Made by a program: the position numbers and the translations under genes. A DNA stretch of 64,000 bases, from contig NC_033556.1 in assembly GCF_001680005.1 (NCBI RefSeq), forward strand, positions 1,082,426 to 1,146,425. Direction: 5' to 3'. Shown here one piece after another: positions 1-9,896 of this stretch. The notes below the pieces were generated by a model that saw only the letters and a list, made by a program, of their open reading frames with translations, was not told the origin of the DNA and made no database searches. The stretch's first letter is position 1. Each line of letters opens with the position of its first letter. The stretch comes from Plasmodium coatneyi (Eukaryota > Apicomplexa > Aconoidasida > Haemosporida > Plasmodiidae).

Positions 1-741
1 GAGACTCTCCACACTGCCAGAATTGGTGGATATGTCATCATCATAATGAAGATCATGTGGAACTCTGCTTTGTTGCTCTTTAAAAATACTCTCCACACTG
101 CCATAATTTGTAGGTAGATCATCAACATAATCATAGTCATGATTTCGATCTTCAGGAAGAGTCTCTACACTGCCAGTAAATGTGGATAGATCATCATGGA
201 AATGATGTCGCTGTTCTTCTTTTTTAAAAAGGAGACTTTCCATGGGAATGTTGTCCATGGCAATACTAGAATTGGTGGATAGGTCATCATCATCATAAGG
301 ATGATGATCATCATGATCATCATAGTCATCCACAGAACTCATGAGTCTTATCCTTGGTGGAATGTTATTCGATTGTTGTTGTGTTCTTATATTAGCTTCA
401 CCTATTAAGGCTCTACTGATACACATAGGGGAAGTGTCATATTGGTTAGTTGTGCCTGACTTGCCATTCCATGGTATGCTTAATTCAGATACCTAAGAAG
501 GTAGGAAAAAAAGTATATTCAAAATTTGTAGACTATGTGAATATTATTAAAAAAAAAAGGACATTTTTTAATTCTCAACACACAAAAAAAAAATAAAAAA
601 TTTTTAATCATAATAAGTATATGTGTCAAATTCTTAAAAAAAATGTAACAACAGCAGCTGCTCCTATTATCTTACGTAGTTGGAATGTTGCCATGAGCAT
701 AGAACAAAAAAAAATGTGAACAACTTCGCGCGAAATATCAT
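1..741 (-). CDS. 2TM-family exported-type protein, 3' end beyond window
   Basis: Exon 1 is 741-676 and encodes a 22-residue hydrophobic leader starting MIFRAKLF and ending WQHSNY. A GTAAG donor follows. Exon 2 begins at 492 after a TTAG acceptor and stays open to base 1, so the C-terminus is missing. The visible exon 2 part is acidic and has imperfect repeats built on D-D-L-S-T-N-x-G-S-V-E-S. The exon 1 plan (leader ending in W, two or three residues, then N-x-Y and the splice site) is shared with the genes at 11369-12544, 25010-25944 and 47118-47906, so family membership is inferred from gene plan. The membrane segments expected near the C-terminus lie outside the window. No canonical RxLxE/Q/D export motif was seen. 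Function unknown. Confidence 0.7.
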
Positions 742-2159
742 TTCGTTTTTCTTTCTATTTGAATAAAAAAGGTTTAGCGTGAAGACGGTTCACAATGGCG
801 ATGTACCTCTTTTTTTTTATATATATACATATGCACGGATTATATGATTATTTTTTCTCCTACATATATATATGTATTATTAGATTATTTTTTTCCTATA
901 TATGTATTACGTGATTATTTTTTTTTATTTATATATGAATGTATTATAGGATTATTCTCTTTTTTTTTTCTTAATAGAAAATGTTAATTAAATCCCTTGC
1001 ACATGCGAGCTATAGTTCTTTGTTCTAAGTGTCCACATATAACTTAATCGAAAAAAGTAATATGCTTTTTAGTACACTTGAGAAATAAGGTATTACAAAG
1101 TATAATAAGTGAAGAATGTTTTATTTGTACATATTATATTATTTAAAGAGTAGTTGTTAAGGGTGGATCAGTAAAAAATGATCAAATTAGTACTTTTTAT
1201 GCACTTTTCTAAATTATAATATCACATTTTCTTCTGATGGTATAGAGAATATATGCGAAAAAAGTACATACGTTAGAAAAAAAAAGGGAATTATATCATA
1301 TGCACTTAACAATTTATTGTTTTAATTTGGATATAATAGTGGGTATAACAGTTAAAAAAGGAATAAATTCTCCCTAGTTATTTTATAGTAAAAGAACCAG
1401 CAATATACTATAGAATAGATGTCATTCATATATACCGACTATTTCTTGAATGAATTTAATAAAATGTAGCCTGGAATATATGATGAAGAACTTAACGTAA
1501 CGTGCGTCATGCTTATTTTCTGTGAACTACGAAAAAAAAAAAAAAAAAGGGAGCATATAATAATACATTTAATCTAGAAAAGAAAAGAAAAAAGAGTAGG
1601 AAGCTAAAATAATAATTCAAAGTTGTACATGTTCCTTAGATCAAATAACATTTTTGTTTTGTTTAAATTCTATAATCATACTTAAAAAGGAGCAGCAGAA
1701 AAATAAATTTTTCTTTTCAGCGTAGAATTCAAATTTCTATATATATTCACATTCTATTTCCTTTTGCTATATTTATCGACGAGAAAAAAAAATTTTCAAT
1801 ATGTACAAATTGACAGTTATATAAAAAAAAGGAAGAACATAGGAATAGAAATAACACCCTTAAAGGTTTCATCCTCTATAAGAAAATTATTAAATAATGG
1901 CACAATAGTACTACAGAATAAGAGCAAATATATAGGTATATGTGGGAAATATACAAAACAGAATTTATAATGAACAAAGGATCTTAAGGAATTAATTATT
2001 TAAGGAAAAATTTTGTAGTTATTACACTGTTACTGGAGCAGAATTTTTGGGTGACAATACAATTTTCAAAATTATTGAGAAATATCATCAGCTCGTACAA
2101 GGTGCTCCTGTTCTTGTATTTACTATAACTATAATATAATTATTATGCTCCTTATAGTA
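742..2159. other. AT-rich intergenic spacer
   Basis: AT-rich spacer with poly(A) and poly(T) runs and short TATA/TATG microsatellites. It is the 5' flank of the minus-strand 2TM gene. A 68-codon open frame at 1764-1970 has low-complexity Lys/Asn/Ile composition, no family resemblance I recognise and no splice partner. I treat it as chance or a decayed fragment. Confidence 0.6.
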
Positions 2160-2755
2160 TTTAAAACGGACATAAAAATTTAACTCTTAATCCTACATCC
2201 ATTATCCAAAAACCAGGTCCCACATACCCCTTAAATGAATCCGTGTTTCCCATACTTAAAATCCTACTTCTACGCTCGAAACCTTACTCTTATACCCGAA
2301 ACCTCACATCCTAACACTTAACCTGAATTTTACCTAAACATAAACTGAGCGACACAACCTGAAATCTACACCCTGAAACACTAAAATTACTACACTATAT
2401 AAATCTGCCAATTATAACCTAAAACGTGAAAAACTAAATCCCTAAATTCCTAAACACTAAACGCTAAAGGCTGAACCCTAAAGCCTCAACCCTAAAGCCT
2501 CAACCCTAAAGCCTCAACCCTAAAGCCTGAATCCTAAAGCTTCAAACCCAAAAGCTGGAACCACAAAGACTGAACATTAAAGCCTGAAAGCTAAACCATC
2601 AACCCTCAAGCCTGAACCCTAAACCCTGAACCCTAAACCCTAAACCCTGAACCCTAAACCCTAAACCCTAAACCCTAAACCAAACCCTCAACCGTAAACC
2701 CTGAACCCTGAACCGTAAACCCTAAACCCTAAATCCTAAACCCTAAACCCGGAAT
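2160..2755. repeat. Interstitial telomere-like repeat (CCCTAAA / CCCTGAA)
   Basis: A block of CCCTAAA and CCCTGAA heptamers, nearly regular at about 2600-2755 and progressively degenerate toward 2160. The C-rich strand is on the plus strand, the orientation of a left chromosome end, but a gene continues to its left. It is therefore interstitial in this assembly. It overlaps the last codons of the SICAvar exon at 2736-3098. Intrachromosomal telomeric repeats next to SICAvar and KIR genes are known from P. knowlesi. Confidence 0.9.
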
Positions 2756-3098
2756 CTAAACTTGGAACCTTTTCTTCTTTTATGAACTCACCTCCCATAA
2801 ATTCTTGAATGATAATGGTGAAATAATCCTCCTTCGTTGAATGCAGGTCCCCTTTTTGACATTCGTCTAAGACTTCTAAATGAATATCAATAATCATACG
2901 CCGACGTACACCACGACGACGACCAGAACGTTTTTCCCTCATCTCTGGAGCAGCTCTTGGTTTTCGTTCCTTTACTAAAATATATTCACGTGGAGCATCC
3001 TGGTCCACATGGTGAACAATCTGCTGTTCTAAGGTCGGACCAGTTATTCGATAAGCTGTTCTGTAACGTTCTCTTTCCTTACCAAGCAGGGCAAAATA
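2736..3098 (-). pseudogene. SICAvar: Orphan SICAvar last exon (SICA cytoplasmic domain)
   Basis: After a TTTGTAG acceptor the exon opens with YFALLGKERER and runs 120 residues to a stop. It carries the family core R-R-R-M-I-I-D-I-H-L-E-V-L-D-E-C-Q-K-G, then STKEDYF and QEFMGGEF, and ends DSGFRV. This is the conserved inner-membrane/cytoplasmic C-terminal domain of SICA antigens. The exon is intact, but no membrane-segment exon (YLLWK and donor) lies upstream on the minus strand. The flank is only the repeat-rich type of intron, followed by an opposing lipase gene. It is probably a relic left by recombination. The stop codon sits inside telomere-like repeat. Confidence 0.85.
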
Positions 3099-3119
3099 CT
3101 ACAAAAAAAAATGGGGGAA

Positions 3120-3725
3120 ATGTTTCTTAGGGTGTGCAATGTTTGTTCACACGCAACAGTAACTACTACATCAAACCCTAAAATGGGAAATCCTACACAT
3201 ACACCCCTAATATGCGAAATTCTATACACACATCCTAAAATGTGGAATCCTACGGTAACCATGAATGCGAAATGCCACACGCCCCCCACTGATTCATTCA
3301 CCTTTATTTTTTTTTTATTTTTTTTATTCCTTTTTCTTTTCATTTTTTTTCATTCTTTTTTCCTGTATGCAAACTTTACATGCTTACCCTACACTCTGAA
3401 ACAGCTAAATAGCAGGTCAAATTGTTGTTCTTATACCCTGAAACCTTACACCCTTAAGTGTGAAATCCTACAAACACCCTAAAGTGCCAAATCTTACATA
3501 CACCCCTAAATTCGAAATCCTAAATACCACTTAAACGCGAAATCCCACATATACACCACTAAAATGCGAAATCCCACATATACACCACTTAAACGCGAAA
3601 TACCACATATACACCACTAAAATGCGAAATCCTACACATACACACCCTAAAATGCGAAATCCTACACAGACACCCCTAAAATGCGAATCCTGCACAACCT
3701 AAGTTCGGAATCTCGCACATTACTT
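3120..3725. repeat. SICAvar-type intron repeats (CCTAAAATGCGAAATC family)
   Basis: About 30-bp degenerate units combine CCCTAAAATGCGAAATC with short CA-rich ACACACACC stretches. The same family occupies the intron between the membrane exon and the cytoplasmic exon in both longer SICAvar genes (6616-6800 and 49884-50037). Here it marks the remains of that intron beside the orphan exon. A long pyrimidine tract interrupts it at about 3300-3360. Confidence 0.8.
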
Positions 3726-4046
3726 CCTTTCTTTTTTTTTTTTTTCCTTCTTTTCTTTTTTCTTCCTGAATGATAAGCACATTTGTGCCATGTGATATAT
3801 GTGTCATATGTTGCTGTTAAAGGTCATTTGTTATAACACTAATATTTATGTGTACACTTATATGAACAATAATTCAGTTAAACTTTTACGTATTATTTAA
3901 AAACGCAAAAAAGGAAGGAAAGAAAAGAAAGAATGAATGAATGAAAGAAAGGAAGAAAAAAAAAAAAAAAGAATGAACAAATACACACTGGGGTTATACA
4001 GGCTGCGTTTTGTTTGATACGTGTTTGCGCCCTCCCATGTGTATAA

Positions 4047-5234
4047 TCAGAATCGCGGGATGAAGAAATATGCTTGAGAGGGGCTACTAGATTAGACGGC
4101 AAACCAGCACTTGGTGCTTTCTTTAATAAGGATGGCTTATTAATGAGAACTTATGGCTGGTTAGTAAAGAACGCCATAGGCATTATAATTTTAATTCATG
4201 GTTTAGGTTCACATGCGAGATTGACCTTTTTAAGACATAACATTGAAATAGTAAATAACGATAAAGCCATATTAAAAGATGGAAACAATTTTTACGTTTA
4301 TAAAGACAGCTGGGCACAATATTTTAATAAACATGGGTATTCCGTTTTTGGATTAGATTTACAAGGTCATGGACTGTCCGACGGGTGGGACAATTTAAAA
4401 GCTATCGTAAAAGAGTTTGATGATTTCGCGTATGATGTAATGCAGTATATTAGGAACATTCAGGATAGTATAAATGGTTCCAATATTCATGATAACGATG
4501 GTAGTTTACCATTTCGGGCGGACCAAATATGTGGGAGGAAGGCACTTCCCACTTACCTAGTAGGTATATCTATGGGGGGATGTATCGCTTTAAGGATGCT
4601 ACAAATATTAGGGAAGTCGCATAATAGAAGAGAAGGTACGGGATTGTATATCAACGGGTGCATTTCCATCTCTCCGATGATAATTGCTAAAAAGCTACCA
4701 TCGAGAAATTCGTTCCTGTCTCAGCACGTTTATCTCCCATTGTCCAAGTGCATTGCTAATTGGTTTCCAACGGTGAGACTTATTAACAAATATCCATATA
4801 AGAAGAATCCCTATGTTAAATATATTATTGAGTATGATAAAATTCGATCTAAGGAGGCAATCACGTGTAGACTTGGCTATGAGCTTTTAAGAGCAATTGA
4901 CAACTTAGACAATGACATAAAACACATGCCTGAAGATGTTCCTGTGTTGATTATTTATTCGAAGGAGGATATTTTATGCTGCTATGACGGATCCCTATCG
5001 TTCTATGATCGACTCGATGTAAACAATAAAGAAATGCACACACTGGAGGATATGGAGCATACCATCATTTGGGAGCCCGGGAATGAGGAAGTTTCGAAAA
5101 AAATCGTGGATTGGATTATGAGTCTTCCGTCGTCAAAAGGAGAAAGCACGTCAAAGGGGGAAGAACAACGCAGTCGTCGAAGGGGAGCAACACGTTTGAG
5201 GTGGTTAGCATATAGGAGGTGTTTCTCCCCATGA
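4047..5234 (+). CDS. Lysophospholipase-like alpha/beta hydrolase (PST-A type), start unresolved
   Basis: Serine hydrolase of the alpha/beta fold, of the lysophospholipase / PST-A type expanded in Plasmodium subtelomeres. Members of this type act on lysophospholipids or related acyl lipids; the substrate here is inferred. Visible features are the oxyanion-side motif I-L-I-H-G-L-G-S-H, the nucleophile elbow G-I-S-M-G-G (Ser codon near 4569), an acid in I-I-Y-S-K-E-D-I-L (Asp near 4968) and a His in D-M-E-H-T-I (near 5058), so the triad looks intact. The body is contiguous. The frame is open from just after a TAA at 4044-4046 but has no ATG before the conserved LDGKP region, so either a short upstream exon is missing from my reading or the gene is 5'-truncated. 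The Ser/Arg-rich C-terminal tail is longer than I expect for the fold. Confidence 0.85.
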   Translation, partial: SESRDEEICLRGATRLDGKPALGAFFNKDGLLMRTYGWLVKNAIGIIILIHGLGSHARLTFLRHNIEIVNNDKAILKDGNNFYVYKDSWAQYFNKHGYSVFGLDLQGHGLSDGWDNLKAIVKEFDDFAYDVMQYIRNIQDSINGSNIHDNDGSLPFRADQICGRKALPTYLVGISMGGCIALRMLQILGKSHNRREGTGLYINGCISISPMIIAKKLPSRNSFLSQHVYLPLSKCIANWFPTVRLINKYPYKKNPYVKYIIEYDKIRSKEAITCRLGYELLRAIDNLDNDIKHMPEDVPVLIIYSKEDILCCYDGSLSFYDRLDVNNKEMHTLEDMEHTIIWEPGNEEVSKKIVDWIMSLPSSKGESTSKGEEQRSRRRGATRLRWLAYRRCFSP

Positions 5235-5732
5235 GGAAAGGAATACACATTATTCCCCTTTTCGCGGGGAAATATGCATCCATTTGTTACTGACACAGGG
5301 GGGTATCCATAATAGCGCGAGCGTCTATACATCTTGCGGGAGTAGCATTATGTGTGCCCCGTTTTTTTTTTTTTTTTTTATGTTGACTATTAAAATATAT
5401 AATAGTGTTGATCATTTTAATGTGTATTATTTTATTTTTTTTATGCTTTTGAATTATTTGTTGTATGGATTAAAAATTATAATCCTCTCGTTAGCACATT
5501 TATTTTCTTAAAATGTGCGTTTTACGAGGGATTATTTTTTTTGGACACTTTAACATTCACATGAAAATTGGAAATATTAAAAATAAGAAAAAGTCGACTT
5601 AAAAAAGAACAAGGGTGGTGATCAATTAAACGAATATTATGTTCAATTGTTGTATGTCACAAAACAATGGTTCCTATGCAGAATTTATAATATATATACG
5701 TGTAAAAAAAGAAAAACAAAAAAATATATTTA
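5235..5732. other. Intergenic spacer between convergent genes
   Basis: AT-rich sequence with a poly(T) run near 5362. It separates the 3' ends of the lipase-like gene and the minus-strand SICAvar. No gene seen. Confidence 0.6.
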
Positions 5733-5962
5733 CTACACCCTAAAACCGGAATCTGCACTTGGAACATCTTCCCTAAGAATAAAGTCTTCCTTCCCTAAAT
5801 CCGGAATCTGAACTTTGGACCTCTTCCTTAGGAACTTCTTCCTTAGGAACTTCTTCCTTAGGAACTTCTTCCTTAGGAACTTCTTCCTTAGGAACTTCTT
5901 CCTTAGGAACTTCTTCCTTAGGAACTTCTTCCTTAGGAACTTCTTCCTTAAGAACCTCTCAC
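5733..5962 (-). pseudogene. Out-of-frame continuation of SICAvar C-terminal repeat coding
   Basis: Downstream of the SICAvar stop at 5963 the sequence continues as recognisable SICA C-terminal repeat coding in another frame. It contains nine 15-bp units (minus strand GGAAGAAGTTCCTAA, Glu-Glu-Val-Pro-Lys in the ancestral frame). It then reaches an EDF-type unit and an SADSGFRV end whose stop lies in telomere-like sequence. A one-base insertion in the preceding EEDF unit separates it from the open gene. Either the functional protein ends at 5963 or an earlier longer tail was lost. Confidence 0.7.
5822..5956. repeat. 15-bp tandem repeat, about nine copies
   Basis: The unit TTCTTCCTTAGGAAC is repeated about nine times, with changes only in the last copy. 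It equals the KEEVP repeat of SICA tails on the minus strand, so it derives from coding sequence rather than being a free minisatellite. Confidence 0.9.
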
Positions 5963-8900
5963 TTAGGAACAAAGTCTTCCTTCCCTAAACACGGGATCTG
6001 AACATAGAACCTGTTCCTTAGCAACACATTCCCTAGGAACAAAGTCTTCTTCCCTAAACCCGAAATCTGAACTTGGAACCTGCTCCTTCAGAATATTTTC
6101 CTCTGGAGTAAAGTCTTCCTCCCTAAATCCGGAATCTAAACTTGGAATCTCTATCTTGGAAACATCAACCCTAGAAACCTGTTCCTCCGGAACATTTTGT
6201 TCTTTTATGAATTCACTTCCCATGAATTCTTGAACCAAAATTTCAAAAAAGTCTTCCTTCGTCGAATGCAGTTCCCCCTTTTGACATTCGTCTAGCACTT
6301 CTAAATGAATATCAATAATCATGCGGCGACGTACACCACCACGACGATCAGCACGGCGATGACCAGGAACCCGTTTTTTTCTCCTTTTTATAGGTGTTGA
6401 CCTTGGTTGTCTGCGTTGCTTTACAATGTAATATTCACGTGGACCAAGATGGTCAACATGGTCAACAATCTGCTGTTCTAAGGACGGACCACGTACTTGA
6501 TGAGCTCTTCGGTGACGTTTTCTTCTCTTACCAAGCATTCCAAAGTACTGAACAAAAAAAAAGAAAAAAGGGAGAAAAATTTCTTTTTTTAGAGGCGTGA
6601 AATGTTTTGTACACACGCAACACTAATTACTACTTCAAACACTAAAATGCGAAATCCTACGCATACATCCCCTAAAATGCGAAATTCCACACACACACCC
6701 TTAAAATGCGAAATCGTACACGCACACCCCTAAATTGCGAAATCGACCTACACACATACTCTAAAATGCGAAATCTTACACACACACCCAACTGATTCAT
6801 TCACGTTAATTTTTTTTTCCTTTCTTTTTCCCCTTTTCTTTCTTATTCTTTTTCTTTTTTTACCTTCCAGAGTAAGTAGCTCATGATAGAAATACCAAGC
6901 ACGGCAGGAGTAAGAGGGAGGTAAGGAAGGACGGGGTGGTCCTTCATGTCACTAAGTGGAAGAGCCTTGGGTGCTTTTAAATCAGCTTCACTTGCTCTGC
7001 TACCTCCAGCCCCAGGATCAGAAGTTCGAGGTGGAGGAGCAGGAGCAGGAGCAGGGGCAGGAACAGGTTCAACGGGATGATCTTGCTTAGTAACACCCTT
7101 ATCAGGATCCTCGGCCTGTTCCTGTGCTGGTGGGTCCACAGTATCTTCCCTCGGGGAACCTGGTTCCTCCGAACTCTTTTTCCCTTTGACATCAGCACCT
7201 AAAGTGATGAGAGTAAAAGCAGTGTTTATAAACAGTAGTACCAGGTTTATTACCTGGCATTCCCACTCTCCCCATATGCCATGATCCCTGTGTCCTTATT
7301 CTAGTTACCGCTTGGGTTATTAGTATTTTTATCAATTTGAGTGCTCTCCGCAGTGAGCATTTCAGCACACGCAAATACTTTCTCTGGACTAGTTGCTTCC
7401 CGATTTCCACATTCCGATATAGTGGGAGTTTCCACCTTAGAAGATGTTGTACTCTTACCTGAAGTCGCCTGGTCAGATTCCTCCGGTACTTTTGGTTGTG
7501 GTTTCTCTGGTATAGGTATTGGTGGTTTCTTTTCTTCCTGATTATGAGTCTCCTCTTGCGGTGGTTCTATTTTCTTCTTTGTCTCTTCCGTTTCACTTGA
7601 TGTAGGCACCCCTCCTCCTCCCCCTCCTTCCTCCTGTTCTAATACTTCCTCAATTTGGTCCATAATTTCCTGCACGTTATTTGAGTTGTCATCATCACTG
7701 ATAATTTTTTCCTCCTCCTCTTCCTCCGCTCGTGGTTTGATTGAACCCTCCGGCGCACGGTCCCGATATTGCCATTTACTGTCTTCACACCATTTTTTCT
7801 CGTTAGTTGCTTTTCTTATCTTAGTATGCAACCAACTTGTGCCAAATACTTCATCCGCTTCACCTACCCTATACCTTTCGTCGTCTGTAGGAATCTTAAA
7901 TGCAGCATCATAAATGCAGTCTACATACTTCCCACCTTGCTTCATGAAGTCCGTCCTTACACCATTCGCCCCCTTAATGACATATTCTATAACCTTAGTA
8001 GGAACACAAAACCAGTGCATATACCACATCCATGCTTTTAATAAATCACATAAGGGAATATTTTTCACTTTCTTCTCACATGGAACCCGTCCTTTTCCTC
8101 CTTGGTTTTTATATTTCTTTTCAACGCCTGTCGTCAGCATTATGTTTTTCATCATAACTTCACAAAATGGTACATACTTGCCCATACCGGTACCAAGCTG
8201 TTCTTCCAAGCTTTCACATAAGATTAGTAGAGTTCTTAACTCTTCATAGTTCTTTTTGTCATCATCATTTACATCTTTCGAAAACAGTGGGAACCATTCC
8301 CCAAGAGTGGCTGTAAAGAAAGGAAGATTGTGTTAGGGGTGTTTAGTGGAAGGAAGGAACGTTGTTAGTTGGGTGGCGGTTGGTGGAAGGAAGGTTGTTC
8401 CTTCACTTTTCCTTCTCCTTCTCTTTCGGGGTCCTTTTTTTTTTTTTTTTTTTTTTGTTTTTTTTTTGTTGTTTTGGTTTTTGTATTACCTGTTTTGGAG
8501 CTGGAGGGGATGGAAGGTGGGTATATATCTCCCAGTGCTTTCTGTATTTGTTTGTCCTTATCGAATTTCTCCTTTAACTTCTCCCTCACTTGTTCATTGC
8601 CCATTTTACAGGATGAATAATCCTGCTGTGTGCACTCAAAACAGTCAGAATCACCATTGCACGGAGTTTCTTTCTTAATTTCTGCACTTTTACTGAAGGC
8701 ATGGTTTATGCCTGCCTGTATGCTTATCTTCTGGGTACAAGAATTAGTCTTGTCCTTCATTTTCCTTATGAGTTCATTTAATATGAGGCAGGCTGCAGTC
8801 TGTTTAAATGTTCTATTATTCTTCTTACCATCTTTACCTCCCTTATCATGATTTTCATCCTCTTTAATTTGGTAGATATGCTTTAGTCCTGCAGTAATAA

Positions 8901-9283
8901 TCATACAAGCATTACTATCTGCTTCTGTCCATGTGCTGTCTTTTCCCTTAGGGGCACTACAATAAGTGCCCATATTTGATTTATAGGTAGATATGTCTTT
9001 AGAGAGTGGATTGATCCTATTCTCGATTTCTTCCCATACTTTTTTCTGCCAATAAAGAAGAAGGAAAGATGGAAAATGCACGTATATTTAATAGTTACGC
9101 GGAAGGTTCACTCATTCTTCGTTTCAATAATATAAATTTATTTATGTCTATTGTGCTGCATCTAATTGTAATAAATGGTAACAACACTTACCCAGTCTTT
9201 TTCTGCCCTTCCCTTGTCATTATGCCACTTATCTATTACATCCTTTAAGCTTTCCTGTAACTTACCGTCTGTACAAGTAACAT
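5963..9283 (-). CDS. SICAvar: SICAvar antigen, beta-type extracellular part, TM and cytoplasmic domain (5' end abnormal)
   Basis: Schizont-infected cell agglutination variant antigen, a red-cell surface protein. Exons that splice in frame are 9283-9192, 9045-8490, 8310-7309, 7198-6864 and 6547-5963 (about 855 residues). The first exon encodes DVTCTDGKLQES, the second starts KKVWEEIENR, and the third carries the cysteine-rich beta-type segment with PFCEVMMKN and IPLCDLLKAWMWYM. The fourth has a Pro/Ala linker and the membrane segment ending SYLLWK. The last holds the basic GKRRKRHRR stretch and the conserved MIIDIHLEVLDEC core. No alpha-domain exon and no standard first exon are visible upstream; the ORF at 9654-9896 may take that place. 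The frame closes with REGRLCS after a one-base insertion in a C-terminal repeat. It may be a short (type II-like) or 5'-deleted gene. Confidence 0.85.
6616..6800. repeat. Repeat inside SICAvar intron
   Basis: Four to five CTAAAATGCGAAAT plus CA-rich units lie in the intron between the membrane exon (ending 6864) and the cytoplasmic exon (starting 6547). A pyrimidine tract precedes them. The same position and repeat family occur in the SICAvar at 49346-53738. Confidence 0.85.
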
Positions 9284-9584
9284 CTGTAAGAAAAGGGGGA
9301 ACAAAAGTGGAAGTAGGAATAAATAGTACTAAGGTAATGGAAGAATGGTAAAATGGTGGTACCGTGGGGTGGTGGTCAACCACCACCACAACAGCCCACC
9401 AAACCCCCCTTTATGGTATTGGTGGTGATGGTGGTAGGTGGGTTGTTAGGTGGAAGTGGAAGTCCCAGTTCCAATGAATACCAAAAGTACTCCATTTTTA
9501 CCTTGCCTATAGGAAGGATGGAAAAAAAAAAAAAATGTATTCTATCTCTGTCACTTTCTTTTTTTTTTTTTCGTACAACTACTT

Positions 9585-9650
9585 TTTTAAAGCATATATA
9601 TATATACATATATATATATATATGGACATATATATGTATATATATAAGTT
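9585..9650. repeat. TA/TATG microsatellite
   Basis: A (TA)n run with occasional CATATG interruptions lies between the 5'-most SICAvar exon I can place and the small ORF upstream. It would fall in the first intron if the two belong together. Confidence 0.85.
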
Positions 9651-9653
9651 TTC

Positions 9654-9896
9654 TTAATAGTAACCGTACCCTTCATTTCCTTCATGCGTTACATTCATTC
9701 CACGGGGTCCGTAAGTTATTACAGTGTATCTCTTCCTACGTCCACGAACTTTATTAGCTTCATTGCTTGGTTCAGGTTCTGCACTTCGTGCACGACGCAC
9801 ACCACGTGCATCACGTGCACCACTACCAGCATCATGTTCCACTTCCTCCTCTACTTTCGTATGGTCTTGTTGTAATTTACTCTTTCGTGGAGCCAT
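9654..9896 (-). CDS. Small charged ORF, candidate substitute first exon of the SICAvar
   Basis: An 80-codon frame starts MAPRKSKLQQ. It has an acidic stretch (VEEEVEHD), Arg-rich segments (GARDARGVRRAR and VRGRRKRY) and ends EGYGYY. I do not recognise the protein. It lies where the first exon of the SICAvar should be. The bases just upstream (9897-10050) match the 5' flank of the SICAvar at 62808, including an ATACTTAGTGAAATAC-like core. Ordinary SICA first exons here (MALEDKDVEF and MRNVQIEPDV) have an LKxxWL pattern that this ORF lacks. A phase-1 donor is needed to join it to the exon at 9283. The candidates C|GTAGGA and G|GTTACT are weak, so linkage is only an inference. Confidence 0.45.
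   Translation of the reverse strand: MAPRKSKLQQDHTKVEEEVEHDAGSGARDARGVRRARSAEPEPSNEANKVRGRRKRYTVITYGPRGMNVTHEGNEGYGYY

Noticed and set aside
1764..1970. 68-codon open frame in the left spacer
   Set aside because: Lys/Asn/Ile-rich, no splice partner, no family I recognise; expected by chance in AT-rich DNA.
5822..5956. Regular 15-bp repeats resembling a CRISPR array
   Set aside because: No spacers between units, and the unit is the coding repeat of SICA tails; CRISPR does not occur in this organism type.
7686..8249. Plus-strand frames opposite SICAvar exon 8310-7309
   Set aside because: Shadows of a well-spliced minus-strand exon; Ser/Phe-rich with no domain.
9353..9757. Plus-strand open frame opposite the SICAvar 5' region
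   Set aside because: Product is Pro/Thr then Ile-Tyr microsatellite translation; antisense to better supported exons.
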